Assembly (NCBI GenBank): GCA_030044345.1
Contig: JASHVY010000064.1
Coordinates: forward strand, 1-5,202
Direction: 5' to 3'
DNA: 5,202 nt
Source: Acetobacteraceae bacterium
GTDB taxonomy: Bacteria; Pseudomonadota; Alphaproteobacteria; Acetobacterales; Acetobacteraceae
Below are positions 1-5,202 of this stretch, in pieces; within the stretch, counting starts at the first letter, position 1, and every line of letters begins with the position of its first letter. The notes beneath the pieces were generated by a model, which searched no databases, was not told where the DNA came from, and saw nothing but the letters and a program-made list of their open reading frames with translations. A program made the position numbers and the translations under genes.

Positions 1-2
1 GC

Positions 3-302
3 GAGATCATCGAGATCGTCAATTACGCGGCGACCCTCGTCTCTCGCATATCTTTACCCGACTTGCCGCGGCTTCCGGTGGCCGATGGCCCGCCTGTTCC
101 GGCGCGATGCCGGCGGGTCGCCTTCCCGGAGGGCATCCGTGAAGATGTCCCGGTGTTCGATCGGACGAAGTTGATTGCCGGGCATACAATCGAGGGCCCG
201 GCGATCGTCGAAGAAGAGGCATCCGTGACGGTCCTCAATCCCGATCAGCGGCTCACGGTCGATGCCTTTGGCCAGCTCGTCATCGAATTGGTTCGTAGCT
301 GA
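3..302 (+). CDS. Hydantoinase A / oxoprolinase-family subunit, C-terminal fragment (5' end outside window)
   Basis: This is the last 99 codons of a gene that enters from the left; the frame is open from base 3 to the TGA at 300-302. The readable end has the C-terminal signature of the HyuA/oxoprolinase A family: a FPEG...VPVFDR stretch, then IEGPAIVEEEASVTVL, then a hydrophobic VDAFGQLVIELV ending. In this family the GPAI(V/I)E segment and the following beta-rich tail form the C-terminal domain, while the ATP-binding actin-like part lies upstream and is not visible here. HyuA-type subunits pair with HyuB-type subunits for ATP-driven hydrolysis of cyclic amides (N-methylhydantoin, 5-oxoproline, caprolactam) or for ATP-dependent carboxylation (acetone, acetophenone). 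The hyuB-like gene starts 11 nt downstream, so the two are almost certainly cotranscribed. The substrate cannot be determined. An ATG at 63 in the same frame is internal, because coding sense continues upstream of it. Confidence 0.9.
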   Translation, partial: EIIEIVNYAATLVSRISLPDLPRLPVADGPPVPARCRRVAFPEGIREDVPVFDRTKLIAGHTIEGPAIVEEEASVTVLNPDQRLTVDAFGQLVIELVRS

Positions 303-308
303 AGGGGG
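302..308 (+). promoter_or_regulatory. Ribosome binding site of the hyuB-like gene
   Basis: AAGGGGG lies immediately after the upstream stop and 5 nt before the GTG at 314. This good Shine-Dalgarno match supports the GTG start, and therefore the reality of the N-terminal cysteine-containing extension. The next in-frame methionine codons of note (from about 563) have no comparable site ahead of them. Confidence 0.7.
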
Positions 309-313
309 CGCAA

Positions 314-2293
314 GTGCGTTTTTCCGAGAATGGCTATTATGTCGAGAAATACGTCAAATGCGCAAATTGCGGTCTGCTCATCTATGGACCCGGGATCAAG
401 GGGAAGCGGAATGAGCGACCGGCTCTCTTTTGCTCTGATTGGTGTGTCGAATGGGCGAGGCTCGCAGATTCCGGGGTGAAGGACATCCGGCTGCCGATCG
501 TGCATCCGAAATTATCGATCGAGTTGGCGCATCCGGCGATAGCCCGGAGCGGGCCGCCGGACATGGTCATGATGAACATCCTCGATTCCACCATGGTCTC
601 GATCTGCCGGGAGATGGGGATCGTCCTTATGAAGACGTCGTACTCGACGATCTTCAACGAGGGACTCGACTTTACCTGTGCGCTCGCCGATTCGAAAGGA
701 GACATGATCGCTTGCGCCGAATTCTGTCCGACCATGATCGGCGGAATGCCAATTCTGATCAAAAGCTGCGCCCAGGAGATCTCCTTCGATACTCTGCAGG
801 AGGGGGACGTCATTGTCCACAACGATCCCTATCGCGGCGGCCTGCACGTTCCCGAGCACACTTTCTTCAAACCATTCTTCGCCGACGGCGAGCTGCTGGG
901 CTTCGCGGTGTGCATCGGCCATATCGCCGAGATCGGCGGCACCGTGCCGGGTGCCTTCTGTGGTGAAGCAACCGAGATCTTCCACGAAGGACTGCGTGTC
1001 CCGCCTATCAAGATCATGAAGGCCGGCCAAGATGTCGAGGAAGTCTGGAAGATTCTGCTTGCGAATGTCAGGACCCCACGGCAGAATTATGGCGACCTCC
1101 GGGCCATGATCGGAGCCGTCAATCTCGGTGTCGAGCGCGTGAGCGATGTGGTGCGGAAATACGGCACCAGCGTATTCCGCCGGACGTCTGAAGACCTGAT
1201 GGACTATGCCGAGCGACGCATGCGCGCGGAACTTGCCCAGTTCCCCGACGGCACATACTCTTTCGAAGACGTCATCGAGAACGATGGTATCGAGGCCAGG
1301 CCCTACACGGTGGCGGTGGACATCCATGTGCAGGGCGATGAGGTCGTCGCGGATTTCAGCCGCAGCTCACCGCAGGCAAAAGGACCAATCAGCGCCACGC
1401 TCGGGGTGACGACGGGTGCGACTTACAATGGGCTTCTGCATCTGACCGACCCGACAATCCCGAAAAATTCGGGCTGTTTCCGGCCCATTCGCGTCGTTTC
1501 CCCACCCGGCCGCGTGACGAACGTCGATTATCCCGGGCCGCTGGTTGCCGGCAATACGGAGACCCATCCTCGGCTCGCCTGCATCGTGATCGGGGCCATG
1601 GCGGCGTGCGTACCGGAGCGGGCCATGGCGTCGGAGAGCTGCACGGGAACCAACTTCGTATTCGGTGGAAACCACCCGGATTATGACGAATATTTCGCCT
1701 GCTATGATCTGATGTCCGGCGGATGGGGCGGCCGTTTTGGAGCCGACGGCAACAATTGCGTGATCTCCATCAACGGAAATTGCCGTTTCAATCCGACGGA
1801 AGTTTTTGAAACGCGCTTTCCGTTGCGCGTGGAGAATTGCGAGCTGGTCGTTGATTCCGGAGGAGCCGGACAGTGGCGCGGGGGACTCGGCTTTCGGCGA
1901 ACGCTTCTGGTGACCCAGGTGCCGATCACCGGCAGCCAGTGCAGCGACCGGCACCAGGTGAGGCCTTGGGCGCTGTTTGGCGGCCAGCGTGGTGGAAATG
2001 GCGCAACCTTCATTCAGAAGGCCGGAGACAGAGAATGGCAGACGGTCAAGGAACTTTACGGCAAGGTCTCGAGCAGCAAATACTCGAACGTTCAATTCTC
2101 GCCCGGTGACCGTATCCTCCTGATTACCCCTGGAGGCGGCGGATATGGAGACCCTGGGTCCCGCGATCGGGAAGCCATCGCCTTGGACCTGTTGGCAGGG
2201 TTCATCTCCCCGAGCGCGGCAAAGGACCTTTACGGTTATGAATTGACTGCCGAAGGTGGATTAACCGTAGGCGTGAATCACGCGGGAAAATGA
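314..2293 (+). CDS. Hydantoinase B-family subunit with N-terminal four-cysteine module
   Basis: A complete 659-residue protein starting at GTG behind a strong ribosome binding site. Residues from about 84 to 615 form a HyuB/oxoprolinase B domain. Recognisable family segments are NDPYRGGLHVPEH (about 170-182), GHIAEIGGTVPG (202-213), EGLRVPPIKI (225-234), NVRTPRQNYGDLRA (251-264) and the glycine-rich TPGGGGYGDP near the C terminus (605-614). Residues 1-80 are an extension not found in a plain HyuB. It holds C16-x2-C19 and C40-x3-C44, a spacing that suggests a small metal (zinc) site. With the HyuA-like protein encoded just upstream it should form a cytoplasmic ATP-dependent amidohydrolase, or a member of the related acetone/acetophenone carboxylase group. 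Some of those carboxylases have a separate small zinc-binding subunit, so a carboxylase-like role is possible but is inference only. The family call is firm; substrate and reaction are unknown. There is no signal peptide or membrane segment. Confidence 0.93.
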   Translation: MRFSENGYYVEKYVKCANCGLLIYGPGIKGKRNERPALFCSDWCVEWARLADSGVKDIRLPIVHPKLSIELAHPAIARSGPPDMVMMNILDSTMVSICREMGIVLMKTSYSTIFNEGLDFTCALADSKGDMIACAEFCPTMIGGMPILIKSCAQEISFDTLQEGDVIVHNDPYRGGLHVPEHTFFKPFFADGELLGFAVCIGHIAEIGGTVPGAFCGEATEIFHEGLRVPPIKIMKAGQDVEEVWKILLANVRTPRQNYGDLRAMIGAVNLGVERVSDVVRKYGTSVFRRTSEDLMDYAERRMRAELAQFPDGTYSFEDVIENDGIEARPYTVAVDIHVQGDEVVADFSRSSPQAKGPISATLGVTTGATYNGLLHLTDPTIPKNSGCFRPIRVVSPPGRVTNVDYPGPLVAGNTETHPRLACIVIGAMAACVPERAMASESCTGTNFVFGGNHPDYDEYFACYDLMSGGWGGRFGADGNNCVISINGNCRFNPTEVFETRFPLRVENCELVVDSGGAGQWRGGLGFRRTLLVTQVPITGSQCSDRHQVRPWALFGGQRGGNGATFIQKAGDREWQTVKELYGKVSSSKYSNVQFSPGDRILLITPGGGGYGDPGSRDREAIALDLLAGFISPSAAKDLYGYELTAEGGLTVGVNHAGK

Positions 2294-2298
2294 TGACT

Positions 2299-2340
2299 GA
2301 GAGTGGGATGGGGGAGCGCGAGAGAACCCATCCCACTCTC
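2299..2340 (+). terminator. Perfect 14-bp inverted repeat after the hyuB stop; possible transcription terminator or mRNA-stabilising hairpin
   Basis: GAGAGTGGGATGGG (2299-2312) is exactly complementary to CCCATCCCACTCTC (2327-2340), with a 14-nt loop. A U-G pair (2298/2341) could extend it by one. It begins 5 nt after the hyuB TGA, the usual place for a 3' hairpin. It has no T-tract on the + strand, so it is not a textbook intrinsic terminator; Rho-assisted termination or 3'-end protection fits as well. On the minus strand it is followed by a short run ending in TTTT. The hairpin itself is certain, its function is not. Confidence 0.5.
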
Positions 2341-2490
2341 GCGTTGGTCGAAGCCGCTGAGGCTGCATTCGTCAACACAATCGAGCCAAGGTTGACGATC
2401 GCGTCGAGCAGGCAAATCTCGACACGCAATCCGATACCGCGGATCAATGAAGCGCCCGCAATCGAGGAGCCCATCGTTCAGGGCGGGAAG

Positions 2491-2510
2491 CCGCCTGCCA
2501 AGATAGGCGG
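2491..2510. repeat. Short inverted repeat CCGCCT-N8-AGGCGG
   Basis: CCGCCT (2491-2496) and AGGCGG (2505-2510) are perfectly complementary around an 8-nt loop. No T-run follows, and in GC-rich DNA a 6-bp match can arise by chance. It may be a weak hairpin upstream of the imu promoter; no function is assigned. Confidence 0.3.
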
Positions 2511-2588
2511 GGCGGGAATTTCGGTGGGCCTTTATCGTCCTTCAATAGATTGATTTCATTCATTTTTGTATCAAGGCACGGAGAACGA

Positions 2589-2617
2589 CTCGACTCCGGT
2601 AATTTGTTCTATATATG
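2589..2617 (+). promoter_or_regulatory. Candidate promoter of the imuA-imuB-dnaE2 operon
   Basis: CTCGAC (2589-2594) matches the alphaproteobacterial -35 form CTTGAC at five of six positions. A TATATG -10 candidate lies at 2612-2617 after a 17-nt spacer; TATATA at 2610-2615 with 15 nt is an alternative. Either -10 lies within the LexA operator, so bound LexA would block RNA polymerase. A start about 7 nt downstream of the -10 gives a leader of roughly 30 nt before the GTG of imuA. The elements are weak matches; the placement is inference. Confidence 0.4.
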
Positions 2618-2620
2618 TTC
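2606..2620 (+). promoter_or_regulatory. LexA operator (alphaproteobacterial SOS box)
   Basis: GTTCTATATATGTTC is a perfect GTTC-N7-GTTC direct repeat, the LexA-binding motif known for Alphaproteobacteria such as rhizobia and Rhodobacter, and distinct from the CTG-N10-CAG box of E. coli. It ends 36 nt before the imuA start and overlaps the likely -10. In this class imuA-imuB-dnaE2 is a classic LexA regulon member, repressed until RecA-stimulated LexA cleavage after DNA damage. Motif and context agree, so the call is strong. Confidence 0.9.
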
Positions 2621-2644
2621 CATCCTCTTCGTCATCCGGATCAG

Positions 2645-2650
2645 AAGGGG
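2645..2650 (+). promoter_or_regulatory. Ribosome binding site of imuA
   Basis: AAGGGG lies 6 nt before the GTG at 2657. It decides the imuA start: the longer in-frame option, ATG at 2615, lies inside the LexA box and -10 region and has no Shine-Dalgarno sequence, so it probably falls upstream of the transcription start. Confidence 0.7.
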
Positions 2651-2656
2651 ATCAAC

Positions 2657-3418
2657 GTGGAACGCGGCGCTGCAACCGCCTCCCTCGCGGGGCTCAAAGC
2701 CCGGATCGCCCGCATTGGAGGATCGGGGAAAGCGAGAGGAACGGTTCTGCCCTTCGGGATTTCCGAGATCGATCGCCGCCTGCCGGGTGGCGGCGTCTCC
2801 TTCGGCGCCTTGCACGAGATCGTCGGCAGCGGTTTGGGCGCCATGCACGGCGCCGCGGCCGCGCTCTTCGTCGCCGGTGTGCTCGCGCGGACGAAGGGGC
2901 CCGTTCTCTGGTGCCTCAATACGCATGATCTGTTCGCCCCGGCGCTTTCCAGCGTCGGGCTCCATCCCGATCGCGTGATCTACGCGGAGCCCGATGATGA
3001 AAAGACCGTGCTGTTCTGCATGGAAGAAGGGCTGCGGCACGCCGGCCTGGCTGGCGTCGTCGGTGAGGTTTCGCGCCTGTCGATGACGGCCTCGCGGCGG
3101 TTGCAGCTCGCTGCCGAGGCTTCGGGCGTCATCGCCTTCGTCATCCGCCACTGGCGCAACGCCGCCGCGGCCGACGCCTTCAGACAGCTCACGGCCGCCA
3201 CGACACGCTGGCGGATCACCGCTGCGCCGTCCTCTCCTTTGCCGGTGGCAGGGATCGGCCGGCCACGCTGGCTTGTCGCGTTGATCCGCTCTCGTGCCGG
3301 CGAATGCGGAGAATGGGAAGTGGAGGCTTGTGATGCGCAGGATCGTCTCGCTCTTCCTGCCGACCTGGCCGACCGATCGGCTCAGGCGGAGGATGGGCGA
3401 CGCAGCGCCGCCGCCTGA
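2657..3418 (+). CDS. imuA: ImuA, SOS mutasome RecA-like accessory protein
   Basis: A 253-residue protein starting at GTG, a normal length for ImuA. After a basic N-terminal helix, residues 32-57 (PFGISEIDRRLPGGG... GALHEIVG) match the RecA-fold entry segment of the family. At the position where RecA has its Walker A loop (about 57-65) the sequence is GSGLGAMHG, without the GKT/S lysine, so normal ATP binding is doubtful; this is usual for the SulA/RecA-like ImuA group. The hydrophobic strand PVLWCLN follows. The C-terminal part has the family segments WRITAAPSSPLP, EVEACDAQDRLALPADLADRS and an alanine-rich end. ImuA works with ImuB and DnaE2 in translesion synthesis and induced mutagenesis; in other bacteria it binds ImuB and modulates RecA. 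It is first in the operon, directly behind a LexA box, and its last 86 nt overlap imuB in another frame. Confidence 0.9.
   Translation: MERGAATASLAGLKARIARIGGSGKARGTVLPFGISEIDRRLPGGGVSFGALHEIVGSGLGAMHGAAAALFVAGVLARTKGPVLWCLNTHDLFAPALSSVGLHPDRVIYAEPDDEKTVLFCMEEGLRHAGLAGVVGEVSRLSMTASRRLQLAAEASGVIAFVIRHWRNAAAADAFRQLTAATTRWRITAAPSSPLPVAGIGRPRWLVALIRSRAGECGEWEVEACDAQDRLALPADLADRSAQAEDGRRSAAA
3322..3326 (+). promoter_or_regulatory. Ribosome binding site of imuB
   Basis: GGAGG inside the imuA coding sequence, 6 nt before ATG 3333, fixes the imuB start at 3333. GTG 3330 is only 3 nt away and cannot be excluded. The upstream ATG at 3294 would add 13 residues unlike the family and has no clear site of its own. 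Confidence 0.65.
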
Positions 3419-4853
3419 GAGGCCGCTCGTCATCGCCGCTCGGGACGGCCGGCGCCGGATCGTTGCCGCCGCCGACCGCGCTGCTCTGGCGCTCGGCGTG
3501 CGGCCGGGTCTCACTCTCACGCAGGCGCGGGTGCGCGTGCCCGGCCTTCGGATCGAGGCTGCCGATCCCGCTGCGGATGCCGAGGCATTGGGGCGCCTGG
3601 CTGCCTGGGCGCTGCGCCGCTACAGTCCGCTCGTCGCGCTCGATCCGCCGGACGGCCTTCTGATCGATGTCACGGGTGCCACGCATCTCTTTGGCGGCGA
3701 GACGCCGCTTCTCGAAGATATCCGCGCGCGCCTGGCGGCAGCGTGCATCGGTGCGCGTATCGGGCTTGCCGATACCGTCGGGGCCGCCCATGCGCTGGCC
3801 CGTTTCGCTCCCGGTCCGTTGACCGTCGCCGCGGTCGGCGGTGTGAATTCGGCGCTCGCGCCACTTCCCATCGCGGCGCTGAGGCTTGATCCCGAATGCG
3901 TGGACCGACTTCGCCGGCTCGGCTTCGAGACGATCGCCGAGCTGGAGGCAGTCCCCCGCGCGCCCATGGCGCTGCGTTTTGGTGCCGAACCCGGCTATCG
4001 TCTTGATCAGGCATTCGGCCGCGTTGCCGAACCGATTGAGCCGATCGGTCCGCCGGGCACGATCCATGTTCGACAGGCTTTTGCCGAGCCGATCAGCGCG
4101 CCGGAGACGCTTGCACATTCCATCGGCCGGCTCGTCGCAGCGTTGTGCCCGTTGCTGGAGGCGCAGGGCCTCGGCGCGCGGCGCCTCGATCTGCTGTTCC
4201 ATCGCGTCGACAGCGACGTCCAGGCGATCCGCGTTGGCATGGCGAACCCCGTGCGCGACGTGCGGCATCTTGCCCGCCTTCTCACGGACGGCCTGGAGAC
4301 CGTGGATCCGGGATTCGGCGTCGAGGTGATGACACTGGCCGCGCCGATCGCCGAACCGATGCCTTATCGCCAGCGTGCCATGCTGCATGAGGACGAAGCT
4401 TCCGGCCTCTCGGCGCTCATTGACACGCTGGCCAACCGGATCGGCGCCGACAAGCTCTATCGGGCCGCTTCCGTCGAAAGCGATTTGCCGGAGCGATCGG
4501 TCAAGATCATAGCACCGCTCGATCCCCCGACAGGTCGAGATTGGCCGAAGCATTGGCCGCGACCAAGCCGCCTTCTTTCACCACCGGAACCGGTCGAGAC
4601 GCTTGCCCTGCTGCCGGATCATCCGCCCGTGCATTTCACGTGGCGGGGTGTGCGCCGGCATGTGAAGCGCGCCGATGGCCCAGAGCGAGTCTTCGGCGAA
4701 TGGTGGAAGCGCGACGAAGAGCTCGTGGCCGTGCGCGACTATTTCCGTATCGAGGATGAAAGCGGCGAGCGCTTCTGGATCTACCGTGCCGGCGATGGCG
4801 AGAATGCTGCGACCGGCTCGCAGCGCTGGTTCCTGCACGGGATTTTCGGATGA
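3333..4853 (+). CDS. imuB: ImuB, catalytically inactive Y-family polymerase-like mutasome scaffold
   Basis: A 506-residue protein starting at ATG behind GGAGG, near the usual ImuB length of about 500. The N terminus RRIVSLFLPTWPTDRL occupies the place where active Y-family polymerases have the first catalytic aspartate (VDMDAFY-like), and no such acidic motif is present. LLIDVTGATHLFGGE (from about 109) marks the palm region. A helix-hairpin-helix-like segment lies at about 188-208 (CVDRLRRLGFETIAELEAVP). Little-finger-like sequence follows, then the ImuB-specific C-terminal tail with RLLSPPEP (423-430), GPERVFGEWW (459-468), RDYFRIED (478-485) and terminal RWFLHGIFG. ImuB links the beta clamp, ImuA and DnaE2 during lesion bypass. 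I see no canonical QLxLF-type clamp motif; one may be degenerate. It starts 86 nt inside imuA and ends in an ATGA overlap with dnaE2, which points to translational coupling under the LexA-controlled promoter. Confidence 0.93.
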   Translation: MRRIVSLFLPTWPTDRLRRRMGDAAPPPERPLVIAARDGRRRIVAAADRAALALGVRPGLTLTQARVRVPGLRIEAADPAADAEALGRLAAWALRRYSPLVALDPPDGLLIDVTGATHLFGGETPLLEDIRARLAAACIGARIGLADTVGAAHALARFAPGPLTVAAVGGVNSALAPLPIAALRLDPECVDRLRRLGFETIAELEAVPRAPMALRFGAEPGYRLDQAFGRVAEPIEPIGPPGTIHVRQAFAEPISAPETLAHSIGRLVAALCPLLEAQGLGARRLDLLFHRVDSDVQAIRVGMANPVRDVRHLARLLTDGLETVDPGFGVEVMTLAAPIAEPMPYRQRAMLHEDEASGLSALIDTLANRIGADKLYRAASVESDLPERSVKIIAPLDPPTGRDWPKHWPRPSRLLSPPEPVETLALLPDHPPVHFTWRGVRRHVKRADGPERVFGEWWKRDEELVAVRDYFRIEDESGERFWIYRAGDGENAATGSQRWFLHGIFG

Positions 4854-5202
4854 GCTCTGCGCGCTATGCCGAACTGCAATGCACCTCGCACTTCTCGTTT
4901 CTGCGCGGGGCGAGCTCCTGTGAGGAATTGTTCGCTCAGGCGGCGATGCTCGGCCTCGAGGCGCTGGCGATCGTCGATCGCAATTCGCTTGCCGGAATCG
5001 TGCGCGCCCATGAGGCAGCGAAGACGAACGGCGTGCGGCTGATCATCGGTTGCCGGCTTGATCTGACAGAGGGCATCTCCGTCCTCGTCTATCCCACAGA
5101 CCGGTTGGCCTATGGGCGGCTTTGCCGGCTGCTTTCCCTCGGCAAGCGGCGGGCGGGCAAGGCCCGATGCCGGCTCGATGGGTCCGATCTCGCGGCCTAT
5201 GG
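4850..5202 (+). CDS. dnaE2: DnaE2 (ImuC), error-prone DNA polymerase III alpha-like subunit, N-terminal fragment (3' end outside window)
   Basis: The first 117 codons of a gene that runs off the right edge; full DnaE2 proteins are usually over 1000 residues. The start overlaps the imuB stop as ATGA (4850-4853) with no strong ribosome binding site, so translation is probably coupled to imuB. The visible part is the start of the PHP domain: YAELQCTSHFSFLRGAS (6-22), AIVDRNSLAGIVRAHEAA (40-57) and GVRLIIGCRLDL (61-72), all typical of DnaE2. The VDRNSLAG segment replaces the TDH-type metal-binding motif of PHP domains that keep it, as expected for DnaE2. DnaE2 is the polymerase of the ImuA-ImuB-DnaE2 mutasome; it extends past lesions and causes SOS mutagenesis in bacteria lacking PolV. 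The palm, clamp-binding and C-terminal regions are outside the window, so an intact gene cannot be confirmed. Confidence 0.93.
   Translation, partial: MSSARYAELQCTSHFSFLRGASSCEELFAQAAMLGLEALAIVDRNSLAGIVRAHEAAKTNGVRLIIGCRLDLTEGISVLVYPTDRLAYGRLCRLLSLGKRRAGKARCRLDGSDLAAY

Larger units (their letters stand above)
2294..2656. other. Intergenic region between the hyu-like operon and the imu operon
   Basis: About 360 nt with no convincing gene. In order it holds a perfect 14-bp inverted repeat (2299-2340), unassigned GC-rich sequence to about 2518 with a small 6-bp inverted repeat (2491-2496 with 2505-2510), an AT-rich tract from about 2519 to 2580, and the LexA-controlled promoter region of imuA. 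An open frame from an ATG at 2290, overlapping the hyuB stop as ATGA, runs to 2553. It would encode 87 residues of low-complexity sequence matching no family I recognise, and the inverted repeat falls inside it, so I do not call it a gene. A minus-strand frame (2202-2474) has no better support. The segment could contain remnants of a lost gene. Confidence 0.6.

Noticed and set aside
512..1327. 271-residue open frame on the minus strand, antisense to the hyuB-like gene
   Set aside because: It is a shadow of a strongly conserved HyuB coding sequence and shows no family motif or convincing ribosome binding site.
1367..2095. 242-residue open frame on the minus strand, antisense to hyuB
   Set aside because: It overlaps well-conserved HyuB sequence including the C-terminal half, and its translation resembles nothing known.
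2290..2553. 87-residue + strand frame beginning in an ATGA overlap with the hyuB stop
   Set aside because: The coupled start is tempting, but the 14-bp palindrome lies inside the frame, no family is recognisable, and a minus-strand frame is open as well. The evidence is too thin to call a gene.
2550..2574. TTGAT...ATCAA inverted repeat in the AT-rich tract as a possible extra operator
   Set aside because: Only 5 bp per arm with a 15-nt spacer in AT-rich DNA, so chance is a sufficient explanation.
2579..2598. CGGAG...CTCCG hairpin ahead of the SOS box
   Set aside because: The stem is only 5 bp with a 10-nt loop and overlaps the candidate -35; no regulatory role can be supported.
2609..3520. 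303-residue minus-strand frame covering the imuA region
   Set aside because: Arg/Gly/Ala-rich shadow of imuA that would run across the LexA box and the imuA-imuB overlap; no domain is visible.
3216..4553. 445-residue open frame on the minus strand, antisense to imuB
   Set aside because: Long antisense frames are common in GC-rich genes. The translation is rich in Arg, Gly and His with no recognisable domain, while the + strand encodes a clear ImuB.
1..5202. CRISPR arrays, tRNA or rRNA genes, insertion sequences
   Set aside because: No spaced direct repeats, no tRNA- or rRNA-like sequence, and no transposase-like product were seen on either strand.

Overview
The window looks like part of a GC-rich alphaproteobacterial genome, most likely Hyphomicrobiales (Rhizobiales). 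Three things support this: an alphaproteobacterial LexA box (GTTC-N7-GTTC), an imuA-imuB-dnaE2 mutasome operon directly downstream of it, and protein sequences resembling rhizobial homologues from memory. No database search was possible, so the genus is left open. All convincing genes are on the + strand.

Left part (1-2293): the 3' end of a hydantoinase A / oxoprolinase-type subunit (hyuA-like) is followed after 11 nt by a complete hydantoinase B-type subunit (hyuB-like, 659 aa). The two would form an ATP-dependent amide- or lactam-cleaving enzyme, or a related ATP-dependent carboxylase, whose substrate cannot be read from the sequence. The B subunit carries an N-terminal extension of about 80 residues with a four-cysteine CxxC...CxxxC module, which is the most unusual protein feature here.

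Middle part (2294-2656): an intergenic stretch of about 360 nt. It opens with a perfect 14-bp inverted repeat just after the hyuB stop and becomes AT-rich around 2519-2620. It ends in a promoter region whose likely -10 lies inside a perfect LexA operator at 2606-2620.

Right part (2657-5202): imuA, imuB and the 5' end of dnaE2 form a tightly packed operon. imuA and imuB overlap by 86 nt, and imuB and dnaE2 share an ATGA junction. Together they encode the damage-inducible translesion mutasome: ImuA (RecA-like fold without a normal P-loop), ImuB (Y-family-like scaffold without the catalytic acidic residues) and DnaE2/ImuC (the error-prone C-family polymerase, cut off after about 117 residues). 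I found no sign of a new type of system. The features most worth following up are the cysteine-module HyuB fusion and the palindrome between the two operons.
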